Assembly (NCBI RefSeq): GCF_038396675.1
Contig: NC_088928.1
Location: 59,575,001 to 59,639,000 of the forward strand
Length of the DNA stretch: 64,000 nucleotides
Source of the DNA: Hydra vulgaris
Lineage: Eukaryota > Cnidaria > Hydrozoa > Anthoathecata > Hydridae
Reading direction: 5' to 3'
Part shown: piece by piece, positions 33,113-46,114 of the stretch
Layout: every line of letters begins with the position of its first letter
How positions within the stretch are numbered: the first letter of the stretch is position 1
Made by a program: the position numbers and the translations under genes
Notes under the pieces: generated by a model
What the model saw: only the letters and a program-made list of their open reading frames with translations
Database searches by the model: none
What the model was told of the DNA's origin: nothing

Positions 33113-34794
33113 CAGTGGCGGATTTACCATATGCGAGGCCATAGGCAAGTTTTCTATTATATTAGTTGAGTTTTTAATTCTTGTGTTTTATCGTGTTTTG
33201 GATATTTATTAGAACGTAACGAAGCAAAAAACGCACATAGGTTTTAAATGTACATTAAGTATTTTTTTATTTTGGATGAAGATGCACTAATAAGACTACT
33301 CAAAATGCGATACCATTTATTTTTTTCGCAGATTTTAGGAGGATCGATTACATTGACTTAAAACTTAACCTTTCTGACTTTTAAAGACGCAAACTCATCA
33401 ATTAAATCAGAACAGTCCAAGGACCGACTTATTTTATTTTCAATGGAAATTAAAGCTAATGCAGATAAGCGGTCTTGACCCATAGTGGAACGTAAATAGT
33501 TTTTTATGAGTTTTAATTTGAAAATTTTTATGAGTTTTTAATTTGGTTTTTTACATCATTCATTACTTACATTATACCAAAAAATTGTAACTCGCACTCA
33601 ATCATAACACAACATTTTTTATACCAACAACAATCATACTATAGCTATAGCAATATAACAAACGAGAAACTAAAAACAAAATTGTTGTCAGGAAAAATAA
33701 AAAGATCGTTAATGAAGACATTAAAGTGCTCACAAAAACAAAAATGGCATAGAGACGTCAAACAAATATAATACTACAGAAACCACAAATCTTTTCAATA
33801 TAAAACCAAAAACGTACCAGGATTTTGTATATTAAAATGTACATAAAGAACTCAACTCATAAAATGCATAAAGACTCAAAGTCAGAAGGAAGGAACAAGC
33901 GTCCTCGTGAAAACATTAAAAATAGTATGTAAATGTGATAAATTAGTAAAAGAAAAATCAGTCTTTGTTGTAAGTTCTGTAACGTCGAGTCTAATCAAAA
34001 GCCAGCGTAAGGAGTGAATATAAAAGCCACAACAATAATAAGGGAAGTGCCATTCGTAAATCAAAGAACCCAAGATGGCTTTAACAGCAATGCAAGGAGA
34101 GTCTCCAACTTTAGACTTCACCAACTCACCATGGATATTCCCAGGGAGGGGGCAGCCCCGCTTATGGGACTATTGTCAATAACTGTTAGCAAATGTAGCC
34201 ATTCTTCATCGAATCCACAATGGATAAAACACCTATACATGGAATAAACACTGATCTATGGCTCAAAGAGAAACCGCTACAACAAATACCCGGAACCAGC
34301 ATAACATCCCATCACTGCTCAGATTATGTCTTGTGCAACAGTAAAAATGTAAAGACAATATTATATAAAATAAATAAACAAACAAACATAAAGTCATTCA
34401 GTGAGGAGGATGGAAAAACAGAAAAAGCCTTTGAGACGTGTATGTATATATGGGCAAAGATATATTTGTCACAGTCATTGTCAATGTATATGAGACTAGA
34501 AACCGCATACTCTTTTATATGGTTGCCAGGCATTATGTATAACGCAAAAAAAAATTGCTACATACATAATAATAGATGTATATGTAAAGTTGAATATTTT
34601 ATAAAAATACTGTTTATAAAAATACTTTACGCATACATTATATTGAATTTTAATAAATGAGTTTCGTTGTTTATATTTATTGTACTAAGAAAATTTTTTT
34701 ATATTACTTGTACTAAGAAAAAAAAAATGCGAGGCCACCTGAGCGCAAGGCCACCGGCAAATGCCTGCTTTGCCTGTGCTTAAAACCGCCGCTA
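33113..34794. mobile_element. hAT element with 8-bp target duplication
   Basis: Left end CAGTGGCGGATTTACC; right end in reverse complement TAGCGGCGGTTTTAAG. AAAATGGC flanks both sides (33105-33112 and 34795-34802), an 8-bp duplication as expected of hAT elements. Length 1682 bp. Internally the minus strand keeps only the transposase C-terminal domain (33362-33526). Subterminal GCGAGGCC occurs near both ends. The element is defective and was probably moved in trans. Confidence 0.88.
33362..33526 (-). pseudogene. hAT_C dimerisation domain remnant
   Basis: Translates as FSKLKLIKNYLRSTMGQDRL followed by SALALISIENKISRSLD and DLIDEFASLK, the C-terminal hAT dimerisation segment. No other part of the transposase is recognisable in the element, so it is a remnant. 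Confidence 0.75.
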
Positions 34795-34802
34795 AAAATG
34801 GC

Positions 34803-36400
34803 TAATTAATATCCTTACTTTCTATTCATATTATTAACAATGTCAGTCAGGATATACGCAACAAAACGGAAATATCCAATTACAAAAGAGTTGGAAGGAC
34901 AGTGTCAGCGTTGTAACAAAATAATAAAATGCTCAGGAAATTCGACAACTACCTTAAAAATCACTTAAAAAGTCACGGACTTTGTTTAGATAAGACAACA
35001 TTATCAATCATGCTAACAGATGAGAGAGTGAGCGAGTAGAGACGAAAAACTGTTGGCGACTTCTTTGCGCAAAGAAGCTTGAAGATATTGTTTCTAATTT
35101 AGCTACGGATGGCATTTCAGTTCGAGCTATAACCAGAAATAAATACTTTCGCTAGTCAATAGCTCGAGATGGGTTTAAACCCCCCCCCCCCTAGTGATGT
35201 TATGAAACGTTTAGACAAAGATTTTGATGAAAAGCAAAAAAAAATGATTGACACCATAAAATTAAAAGTAGCCAATAAAGTTTAGCATGACTCGATGAGG
35301 TTAGTACTTTAAGAGAACAAAGATGTTTTGGAGATGATATTCATGATAAAACTGACAATATCACGTATAAAACAGGATTAATTCGAATTTTGGGTTCATG
35401 CAGTGCGCTTGATATGGTTGAAATAATGAAACAACATATAAATGATGATTGCAAAATTTATATTGGCTACAATAATTTATTTAAGAACTCACGCAAACAG
35501 ATAAAATACATCAAACTGTCAAGTGTTCTAAATCAAGTTTTTTCAATCAAAAGTCAAGGCTCTACTTGGAAAAGAAATTGAACTATATCTTGATGTAAAA
35601 ACTCGTTGGAACACAATACTAATAATGCTTGAGCCATTGATAAAGACAGAGACGGCAATTCAAGAAATTTTATGAGACTTTAAGGCAGATATAAGTTTAG
35701 CTAATAATGTAGACTTCGATGCCTTCAGTTGCCTTTAGGGGAGGCAATAAAACCCATTAAACGTACTATAGAGAATCTTAGTAGAGAAGATGCAACTCTG
35801 TTGAGCGCTGACACGATTTTAGAATTTATGTTTGAGAAACTTTCTTTAGTTAATAGTGAAATTAGCAAAAAAATGATGGATAATTTGAGAATTAGAGTCG
35901 ATGAACGCCTGAATACAGATGTCATGAATTTATTACTCTGTCTAAAGAACTCTGCAATAACCCATCCAGAGATACGATAACTTTTGCAGGAATGTTGGCA
36001 TCTCGACTTTTTGGTGTCCATGATGTTAATATTATTGAAACAGCTTCCAGTATCGATCAGATAAAATTTTAACTCTTCAAGAACTGAATGTGTTGCTGAA
36101 GAAAATGAATCACCAATAGTGCCTTCTGGACAGGACAATTTCAGGTAGTTAAAAGCTGAATTTATTCTTTTTAAGAATACGGGCCAGCATACAGAAAATT
36201 TACAAAAGCTTTATGATGCGTTATTAATAATTAAGTCCACATCTACAGATGTTAAAAGAGTATTCTCCATGTGTGCCAACTTTTGTACAAAAATAAGATC
36301 ACGACTTTCAGATAAGTCATTATCAGCTCTTGTATTTTTGAAATAATATTATAAAATGTAAAGTTTATGTTAGTATATATATTATTGGCAAAAATTTTAC
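34803..36400 (+). pseudogene. BED-finger hAT transposase relic
   Basis: Starts with a BED zinc finger (CQRCNKIIKC...TTLKNHLKSHG, 34900-34985). Next come a helical region (LEDIVSNLATDGISVRAITR), KRLDKDFDEKQKKM, then RWNTILIMLEPLIKTETAI and LPLGEAIKPIKRTIENLSRE (35600-35800) and, in another frame, the dimerisation end STSTDVKRVFSMCANFCTKI, RSRLSDKSLSALVFLK (36240-36345). Resembles ZBED-type hAT transposases. Several stops and frameshifts and a missing catalytic centre make it non-functional. A run of 12 Cs at 35179-35190 interrupts the N-terminal half. Confidence 0.8.
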
Positions 36401-36414
36401 TCTTGTCTGCTTAA

Positions 36415-36492
36415 TACAAGGGGGGTGGGTGGGGGTAAAAAATTGGGGTGTGTGCAAATTTCAAAAGCCTTGGGAGGGGGGGGGTACAATTT
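36415..36492 (+). repeat. G-rich tracts
   Basis: GGGGGGTGGGTGGGGG at 36421-36436 and a run of nine or so Gs near 36475-36484, in otherwise AT-rich DNA. The tract spacing could allow a G-quadruplex. Similar G-rich ends occur at hAT elements, so this may be the end of the preceding relic. Confidence 0.5.
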
Positions 36493-36559
36493 TCAAAAAC
36501 AGTAAAACAGCTGTTAACAGCTGTTTTTTAAAAACCACAGAAACCGTAGTCATAACATC

Positions 36560-37110
36560 TTTCGCCATCTGAGTCTGTGTATGCGAAAAAAGTCTTTAAG
36601 GAAAGCAATAAACATTTTCTTTTGACAAGTAGTAAACTAACCATCTACGTTTTGCCCTTTATCAGTTTTCGCGTAAAATAAAACTTAGAAAACGTCTGTT
36701 ATTTGCGTCTTTGGGGTTGCTTTCATCAGATTTCTCTATACTTTGATGGGGACTGTTTTGAATTAAGTCATAACGCTGAGAGTTGGTTATTGGAAATGCC
36801 CATTTTACTGCATCAAATTTTATCACTTGCCAAACCTTTATTGCGTTCAAACTCTTGGGTCACAGCTGATACATTCGACTCTAAAGCTGTTTTAGAAACC
36901 AAAGAAACTTGGCCGAGGTTTCATCAGAGGACTCTGGAGCAGTAACAGTTGAAAGGAGTTTCTTAAGAAATTTCATCATACTGGAAATCATAGCTTGGTT
37001 TGATTCTGTTTCAGTTTTTTTTTTTTTTTTTTTTTTGATGCACCAGATTCCCATATCTTTGTCTCTCGTTAGTTTTCCAGACATGTCTTTGGACTTATAC
37101 TTGGAATAAT
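36560..37110 (-). pseudogene. N-terminal relic of a TTF-finger hAT transposase
   Basis: On the minus strand: MSGKLTRDKDMGIWC, a K/T-rich linker with a long A run, TVTAPESSDETSAKF, then DAVKWAFPITNSQRYDLIQN, PKDANNRRF, and in the next frame WLVYYLSKENVYCFP followed by a stop. The order (SGxxxRKK, WPxxLTxxQR, FPKDxxxRxF, WLxYSxxxxxxYCFPC) is the N-terminus of DUF4371-type hAT transposases, ending at the TTF-type zinc finger. The rest of the gene is absent. Confidence 0.65.
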
Positions 37111-37450
37111 GAAAAAAATTATAGTTAGGTACTTGCATGAATTTTAAGTTTTGATTTTAATTATTTTTTTATGGTATTAACTTTAGATAATAAACAATAT
37201 TTAAAAATGCTTTTATGTTATCAGAAACAGTTAAAATAAGATTGATACTTAGAAAACGATATTTATTTAAAGTTGAAGTAATATAATAACAATGATAAAA
37301 CCGACGAATAAACATATTTTCATCCAGCAAAGCAAAATAAGATATGTAAAAATATCATCAATTATAATTAAGATACAATATTTAGCTTTTTTAGTACATT
37401 TTTGCGAAGCCTTTCCAAGCACGTCGGCAGTCGCAGAAGCCTAACACCGC

Positions 37451-37577
37451 TGTCACGTTAAATAAGTAGATCGTTAAATAAGTAGACAAAATGATATTCT
37501 GCGCATGCGTTAGTTTACGGATACTTATTTAACGTATTAAGTCACGTTAAATAAGTAGATCGTTAAATAAGTAGACA
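37451..37577 (+). repeat. Left TIR of the Ginger relic with internal direct copy
   Basis: TIR 37451-37488, then an inverted single unit (ATACTTATTTAACGTA), then a direct copy of the TIR at 37541-37577. The GTTAAATAAGTAG unit is probably the transposase-binding site; that is inference. Confidence 0.8.
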
Positions 37578-38189
37578 AACTGAACAATCGAGGCATTTTG
37601 CTAACCCAGACGAACAAATTTAAAAAAAAACATACGTTAACCGAACTAAAAGCATTTCCTTTGCCATGCGAACTGTTATTACTTAAGGGCATTTTTATAG
37701 TGATAATTTACTACTTTTAATAATATTTAACTCACGACGTATATTCTAGTCGCAATTTATATCTTTATAGTATAGTATGACAAGAAACATATTTTTAAGA
37801 AAAAGCTTTTTGATAGGCCATTCACCCGTATTAATGATATCAAATAAAATACTCATCTCACAAGGAAGTTTATTGTATTCCTAAATAATTTAACTGTGCA
37901 TTTTAGCAAAATGTTTTACATTAAATTATTTATCCTTAACCCTTAAACTTAATGATTGTAAAATTTGTAATTGTTACTTGATTCTACGCAGATAAATAGT
38001 AAGGACAGCATTCTGATATTATCCCAGAAAAAAGAAAAGAAGAGAATTTATTAGTTCGTGTCTAGCCTTTTTTTGTGTGTTAATTTACCTCCTCAGAGCC
38101 GAAAAAGACACTACAGTCAAGGAGGCTGCTTTAGTTGTTTTTACAACCCTCTCTCAAGTCTATAACTTCGAAACACAAACCATGACGAT

Positions 38190-38315
38190 CAAGATCGCTA
38201 CGCGGAGAAACAAGTTGAGCGCGGTACTGCCAGGGACGCGGTAGCGATCGAACTCAGAACTTTTTAATTATGAGGCGAGCGCTCTACCACTACACCACTA
38301 CTGTACTACCGTTGA
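38190..38315 (-). mobile_element. tRNA-derived SINE-like unit 2
   Basis: Minus strand: GTGGTGTAGTGGTAGAGCGC (A-box region) and GAGTTCGATCGCTACC (B-box region, GTTCGATC), then GTCCCTGGCAGTACCGC. The A/B boxes are well preserved; acceptor and anticodon stems do not fold, so it is a SINE head rather than a tRNA gene. Lies inside the Ginger relic. Confidence 0.55.
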
Positions 38316-38877
38316 ATAACAATCTAGACGGGTATTATTCGACGATTTTAGCGATTTTAATGTATGCATAGCGCAATAATAATAAAATGTGACCTAAACT
38401 TAGTTTACTATTTCTTACTATGAGAATGTTTTAAATACAAACGATATTAAAGAAACGACACACTTCATGCTACACTAAAACTTTATTTGGAAAATAAAAT
38501 CAATATAATAATATCCTTGCACATCAATGAGAAAAATAATATCCTTACACAATATAAATAGCAAAATAAAACAACATGGTTTTTAAGACCTTTTGAAAAA
38601 ATTTAACTTGGTTGAAACTTGGGCATTTTCGAAAGAAATTCGATTTTTCCACATGAAATTACAAGCCTACATAGAATAGAAATATAGTATAATATAAATA
38701 GTATCATGAAATCACAACGAATAAATAAAATTATTATAAAAATGCCTTTGTGCCAGAAAAGTACTTAATAAATGCATTGAATAATGTATGTCAATAAATT
38801 GATTTACAAAATGAACTCTAATTGAAGGATTTGAATTTTTAAATCAAATATATGTTAAAAATGTTAAAACAGCCATA

Positions 38878-39136
38878 TCTTTGATGGGCGGACATAAGAG
38901 TATAACTGCAAAAGTGTAACTTTTCAGGAGAGCAAAAAAACATTATTATGAACCCAATTATTTTGCTACAGAAGTCATATTTTGAGAAATGGGTTATTAC
39001 TTTTATTCTGTTTGAACCGAATGGTGTAACTATACTGTTAAAACCATTGATGCCGGCATACACAAGTCACATTTTCTCATATAAATCGTTAAATGGTCAA
39101 AAATGCAGTTATACTCTTATGTCCGCCCATCAAAGA
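38878..39136. mobile_element. MITE with about 36-bp TIRs and TA target duplication
   Basis: Both ends read TCTTTGATGGGCGGACATAA, continuing GAGTATAACTGCA. TA flanks both sides (38876-38877 and 39137-39138). 259 bp. Ends are nearly identical, which suggests recent activity; no coding capacity. Inserted in the Ginger relic. Confidence 0.88.
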
Positions 39137-39719
39137 TATATCAACATGCCAGAATAGTCTATACTTTCACAATATTCTATAAAAAAATTGATCAAATATC
39201 TCATTATAATTTAAAATTACATAGCCATATTTTTTAATTACTACTTTTGGTGTAGTTGTAATAGTAGCTATAATCAACTGCAACAAAATGTATGTAAATA
39301 AAGAACTGACTTTAATAACTGTACCTATTGACTATATCTTATATCGATAACCCTAGTTGAATAACTGATGACAGTAAGAAAAAAACAACTACAAAGTGAG
39401 CAAAACAAATCATCATGCCAACAACAAAATAAAGAACAAACAATAGTTGACCTAAATTAGCCAATTGTATAACTTTAGACATCTATAAGACACTTAAAAA
39501 ATAAAATAAGTAATGAATTTTTTAAATATTAACTAGAACATAAGGTACAAAAACAAATCAACAATAAAAAACAAAAAAAACATATTTATGTATATTGATT
39601 GAATTTAAATATTCAAATATGTCATAAAACAAAAACAGTAGAAATAACAGGATATATTCACAACATTGATAGTATTAAAGACACACTGTTTATGACAGTA
39701 TAACACAGTAATAAAAGGA

Positions 39720-40560
39720 AACATCTCTAATTTACCATTCTCAATACATTTCAGGTAATGCTACCGCATGTCATTATCTTTTTACATAACTAAACTTAGG
39801 TTGATACTGCTACACAAAACCATTGCATTTCTTTCTAAGAAAAAATCACAATCATTTTCATGTGCAACTCTATGCACTAACAATGGCACATCACCTTTAC
39901 TTAAACTATTAAAGAGTGAATCATAAAACTAAACACACTACTAATGTAAAACAACATCAGGACACATTACTTAGAAACACCCAATATGATTTTCTAACAT
40001 TAATCGTTTGCATACAACTGTAACTTTCTGAAAAACCACATGAATTAAAACAACTAAAAATGCAAAAAATCCAGATTTTTTAAACTTGGAAACCCAAACA
40101 TTTTAGAAAACTGATATAAAAACAAACTTTGTGCTATATCAATCAAGGTATCATCAACCCAGCAAGGTGAGTCTCTTAAAATATCTAAGGCCTTGTCTTT
40201 AGACTGTATTGACAAACTTTAAAGAAAACTTTAGAAAAATTTTGAACTTCGACAGCCCCTTTTTACAACGATACTATCATTAACAAATAGCTTTTTTCAA
40301 ACCTTTACCGCTACCAGTTTAAACTCTGAACCTTTTTCTCATTGATTGGTTTAAGGAAAATAAGCAGACTTTATCAAATAATCTAAAATTTTAGAGTTTT
40401 TTGAAGAGTACCAAAAATCTATAAAATAAAGTAGTTGCATAAATTGTTAATTTTTCAATATATTTACTTCAATTATCAGTAATTGTAATAATATATTTTT
40501 TTCAAGTTTTATTAATTCAAGAGGTCCAATAAGGTCTAAGGGAAGTTTGTGTACCTATAG
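39720..40560 (-). pseudogene. Gypsy-like integrase and C-terminal region of the Ginger relic
   Basis: Integrase pieces on the minus strand: LPLDLIGPLELIKLEK (40547 downward), KKYIITITDN-stop-SKYIEK, then EKGSEFKLV-like sequence. These are the first catalytic-aspartate block and the ITD block of an rve-type integrase. Further on: DKALDILRDSPCWVDDTLID, IAQSLFLYQFSKMFGFPSL, YDSLFNSLSKGDV, and HYLKCIENGKLEMFPF near the end. The last four blocks resemble the C-terminal cysteine-protease-like domain found after integrase in some Ginger-type proteins. Stops and frameshifts in every block; no open frame remains. Confidence 0.65.
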
Positions 40561-40711
40561 CCAGATTTTTTTAGTGCCCAAATGTAAGTCCCCAGACTTG
40601 TCTAAAGAAGGCAAAACTGATACGATCACATCTCTATACTAATTACTTTGTATTAGTATAAGTATATTGACTTATACTAATAAAATTCCATCAAGTAAAA
40701 GGGTTTGAAAA

Positions 40712-40762
40712 TTAGTGGCCCTAGGTACAATAAGCTTTTTTTACACTGTACCTAGGGTCACT
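40712..40762. repeat. Hairpin
   Basis: Arms AGTGGCCCTAGGTACA and TGTACCTAGGGTCACT around an 18-base loop, within the Ginger relic. Confidence 0.7.
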
Positions 40763-41329
40763 TTCTAAAAATTAGATTTAAATCCATAATAAATTTACAG
40801 TTAATTTGGTCTTAGATTGTTTTCAATAAGTATTTCTAGTAATACTTAATTGCAACTCTTAAATACATAACAAAATTGACTAATAGTTCTGAGCAAAATC
40901 GACAAATAAGTCAATGCATAAAATGGAAGCCCCAAAACAACTGTGAGTTTTGAGATGCTGAGACATAGTATAAAATTAACTTCAGAAACATAAAATAATA
41001 TAAAATATACAATAATAATTAACTCTTAATCATAAATTATATAAAAGTTCAACTTAAATAGTGGGTTATATATACACATACCACAAAGTTGACACTTTTT
41101 TATTATAATAATTTATTATTCCATCAGAGACTGCTAAACATCTTCAACAGAGTAATTATAGATTCGCATTTTAATTATATAATTTTAAAAAATTTTAAAA
41201 CATGATCATTTTTGTTTTTTGAGTTTATACCTAACGGAAACAAGGCAACTTATTTAACGATAGATTTAACCTACCTAACGGAAGCTTTGCGCTGTATCTG
41301 CGCAGGCGTTACGCTTGCGCAGAACTGAC

Positions 41330-41367
41330 TGTCTACTTATTTAACGATCTACTTATTTAACGCGACA
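41330..41367 (-). repeat. Right TIR of the Ginger relic
   Basis: Reverse-complement partner of 37451-37488; ends ...ACGCGACA and is followed by the CCGC duplication. Confidence 0.85.
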
Positions 41368-41371
41368 CCGC

Positions 41372-42604
41372 CACTGATGAAAATAATAAAATTGTATTAC
41401 AATGTTACAATAAAAAAGTTTTAAAGTAATAAGTTTATATTACGAAAAAAAAGTCGCCCGAATGTTTTTTGATGAAATGAACATTTTAATTAACAATATT
41501 GTAAGCATAATGATTATATACACATAATATAAACATTTGTTTATACACATCTAATAAAGAATATTTTATACACATAATATAAGCTAATGTTTATATTACG
41601 TGTATTTCAATAAAAATGCGTGTTAAGTCTATTAAATCTAAAAGTCCGAATTGGACTTTTTAGCCTAAATTCGGTTTTTAGTTAAATTCGGTTTAAAAGT
41701 CCGAATTCGTCTTTCAGTTAAAATTGGAGTACAAATATGGTAAAAATTCGTCTTCAATTCTTAAGTCTTAAATTCAGGTCTTAAAAGTCAACTTCGCCGG
41801 TTCTTTTTCAGAACCAGCTTTTTTATTCCAAAACCATCTTTTCTAACAACGATATTACAAAAGCAATTTGTTGACAAAAATGCAGAGATTCAAGTCCTAC
41901 AGAATGATATGATGATATTACAGTAGAAATTGAAATTCATATAGCAAATATAACAAAACTCAACACCAAATTCTACTCATTAAGCATTAGGGCGCTAAAC
42001 TAGAACATGCTTATGTGTCAAGTTCTTTTCCACAGAGTGCCACCGCTACTCTATAAAATTGGAGAACACACAGGGTATTGGTTCAAAAACATAATTTCCA
42101 CGTTTTTAATAACTTTTTACTAAAAGCTTCGTATTTATGTTAGTGTTACATAAAAAAATTAAATTTGTATAACTTTTTATAGTATATAAATTATAATAGT
42201 ATAAGTATTACTATCATTAAATTCCAAACATTGGTTAATAAATGCCTTTGGGTTAAAAAGGAAATGGGCTCATGTCCTAATTTAGAAAAAAACGCAAGCT
42301 TATATTGTTTAGCATTCTTCTATATAAATCAAAACTAAGTTTTCATTTTTTGAAAAAAGATTAATCTGGAATGTTTCTAGTTTTTACGTTTTTTTAAAAT
42401 TTAGTATATATCGTAGAAATGGTTAATTACGGATGAGTTCTAATTACGGAAGTTTTAATAAAACGTTGTAAATTATTATTTATTTTGAATTAACTTTCTT
42501 TTTGTTTAGATAAATAAAAATGAGTACAAACCAAATGAAACTATGTAAAAATTATAGTAAGTTCAAATTATAAAAACTAATAACACTACCTTGTGCAAAG
42601 TTTA
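41372..42604. other. AT-rich stretch, no gene
   Basis: Local repeats of AAAGTCCGAATT and AAATTCGGTTT at 41640-41720 form a small palindromic patch. Otherwise nothing recognised. Confidence 0.45.
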
Positions 42605-42620
42605 ATTCTGATTATATATA

Positions 42621-42700
<80 letters not shown>
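42605..42700. repeat. (TA)n(CA)n microsatellite
   Basis: TA repeats followed by CACACACACA; directly joined to a LINE 3' end on the minus strand, so it may derive from that LINE's simple-repeat tail. Confidence 0.9.
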
Positions 42701-42965
42701 TCGCATATATTCAAAGAAGACCATTAGGTCTTGTCTCAGGGAACCGCTGATGAAGAACTTGAAACTTAAAATTTATACAAAGTATAAAAGTCGTTATACA
42801 AATAAATTAAATCGTTAAGATTAAAAAATCCTATAACTAGAAAATATAAATTAAAAAAAAATGTATAAGTATTTGATTTAATAAATAAAAAGAAAGCAAA
42901 CACTCGCAGAAGACCATCAAGTCATTCATCGAGAACCGCTCGTAAATTTACAAATCTCATAAAAA
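42701..42965 (-). mobile_element. Two LINE family B 3'-UTR fragments
   Basis: Two similar blocks in + orientation, AGAAGACCATTAGGTCTTGT...GGGAACCGCT near 42716 and AGAAGACCATCAAGTCATTC...GAGAACCGCT near 42907, match the 3' UTR of the family B copy at 54555-54590 (AGAAGACCATACGATCTTGT...). Only UTR sequence remains. Confidence 0.65.
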
Positions 42966-42985
42966 TCAAATGCATACATACATGA

Positions 42986-43816
42986 TCAAGTGTTTACAAT
43001 AAAGCAAATAATAAAGCAAATAATAAAGCAAATCCCCATCTCTATCAACGACAGATTATCACAAAATTTCTTAAATGAAAAAACATTTAGTTTATCTATA
43101 CCAGAATACGAAGATGAATTAAGAAGAAATGGCTTCACTGGTTTTAATTTAAAGTATAACCCCGAAAAACAAGATAAAAAGAAAAGAAAAAGAAATATAA
43201 CATGATTCAACCTCCCGGATAGTAAAAGTGTTTCTATCAATTTCGGACATATCTTCCGAAACTTCGACAAACATTTCAATCGAAATACCATCACAGCTCC
43301 TCCAAAAATATCGAAAAAAAAAAAAAAAAGCCAAAACAAGAAAATCTGTTCAGAAAGATAAAAAGAATACCCACCCTGCAATTGCATATATAAAGAAAAC
43401 TGCCCTATAATAGGAAAATGTAAAGCCTCTAATCTTATCTATAAATGTATAGTACTCCCTCTAACACTCCAGAAAAAGTATATATTGGCCTAGCAGAAGG
43501 TGAATGGAAGAAAAGATGGGCAAACCACAAGCACTCATTCACAAACATAAAGATAAAAAATTCAACCACCCTTTCAAAGTATATATGGCAGATAAGTGAA
43601 AACTTAAATTTAACACCCAAATTAACCTGGTCAATTATTAAGCAAGTCCCTGCCTACAGCAACGTAACAAAAAAATGCTTGCTTTGCTTTCATGAAAAAC
43701 TTTGCCTAATATCATACAAAGGTGCGCAAGAATTATTAAATAAAAAAACAGAAATAATATCTAAGTACCGTCACGAAAAAAAGTTCTTGCTTGACAACCA
43801 CGAGCCCGAAGATTAA
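42986..43816 (+). pseudogene. Penelope-like element fragment with GIY-YIG domain
   Basis: First part (42990-43205): NGFTGFNLKYNPEKQDKKKR, KRNIT, a linker typical of Penelope-like or related proteins upstream of the nuclease. Middle part is frameshifted with an A run: CNCIYKENCPIIGKC. The GIY-YIG region is open from 43445: KVYIGLAEGEWKKRWANHKH, LSKYIWQISENLNL, TWSIIKQVPAYSNVTKKC, CLLCFHEKLCLI, then KYRHEKKFLL. RT is not present. The Y-I-G core and downstream R/H/N positions are visible; the upstream G-I-Y strand is degraded. Assignment to Penelope-like elements is from domain context; another GIY-YIG retroelement is possible. Confidence 0.65.
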
Positions 43817-43889
43817 AAAACTAAAATAAATTTTTACTAAATCTAAGCAACCTAATCTTAAAAGTTCATTTTATTGAAATATGCACTTA

Positions 43890-45390
<1,501 letters not shown>

Positions 45391-46114
45391 CTCTTTAAAA
45401 AAAAGTTATATGTCATATATTGATAGACTGTTTTTTAACTTTCTTAAATAAATGTCTTTTTATAAAGTTTTCTTTGAATTTTGTATTTTATTTTTATATG
45501 CTGAAGTGATGTAAAATATTATTTTAAGAACTACTTATAAAATTATAAACATGAATTCTTATTTAAACAGAATTTAGAAATAATCATCGAAATCATAGAA
45601 ATTAGTAATCATTTCATTTACAATTTTATTTTGGAAGCACATTTTTTTAATAAGGTTTTTGTTTTAGGTGATATATTCATACTTTACTAAAATAGGTGGT
45701 TCAAAAATTATTAATCTTTCCAATTGCAACGCCCTTAATTAAATGCAAATTAGGTTTAACAAATTCCATTTAAGAGATCATTACTTTATACAATGCAGAT
45801 TTATAGCTGTTTATAACATTTTAATTATATTAATGCGTTTTCAACGAACGTCTTAATTTTCTTAAGTATGCCAAATTTACTGTATCATTGTGCCGAAAAT
45901 ACCATACTAGGTCGCTAATTTCGTCATTTTTGAGTATTTTGTAAAACAAACTTTACATAAAGCTAAGTTTGAAACAATTCTCTAACTATTATTTAATAGA
46001 TATATCTGCAGGGCATCGATATGCATGATTTTTTAACGTTATTACAGCAACCATTGTCTATAAACAACAAAATAGCTTAATACGCCGAAATTACCCTACT
46101 TTAGCCTATATATA
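45391..46114. other. AT-rich stretch, nothing recognised
   Basis: Follows the pogo-like relic; probably its 3' flank. No feature supported. Confidence 0.4.

Larger units (their letters stand above)
37451..41367. mobile_element. Ginger-type DNA transposon relic
   Basis: Inverted ends TGTCACGTTAAATAAGTAGA (left) and TGTCGCGTTAAATAAGTAGA (right, reverse complement) match for 38 bases with one difference and loosely for about 60. CCGC flanks both sides (37447-37450 and 41368-41371). Length 3917 bp. The TIR is also repeated directly at 37541-37577, and CGTTAAATAAGTAG units recur inside both ends. The minus strand holds a degraded gypsy-like integrase and a C-terminal protease-like region. TGT...ACA ends, 4-bp duplication and a gypsy-type integrase are the defining features of Ginger elements. 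It is interrupted by a SINE-like unit and a MITE. Confidence 0.82.

Noticed and set aside
34014-34660. Two overlapping + strand frames within the hAT element
   Set aside because: No hAT domain in this orientation; the recognisable remnant is on the minus strand and the frames look like non-coding filler.
36703-36945. 80-codon + strand frame
   Set aside because: It is the shadow of the minus-strand TTF-finger hAT N-terminus, which has recognisable motif order.
38190-38315. Functional tRNA gene on the minus strand
   Set aside because: A and B boxes are present, but the acceptor and anticodon stems do not pair and the intervening region is too long.
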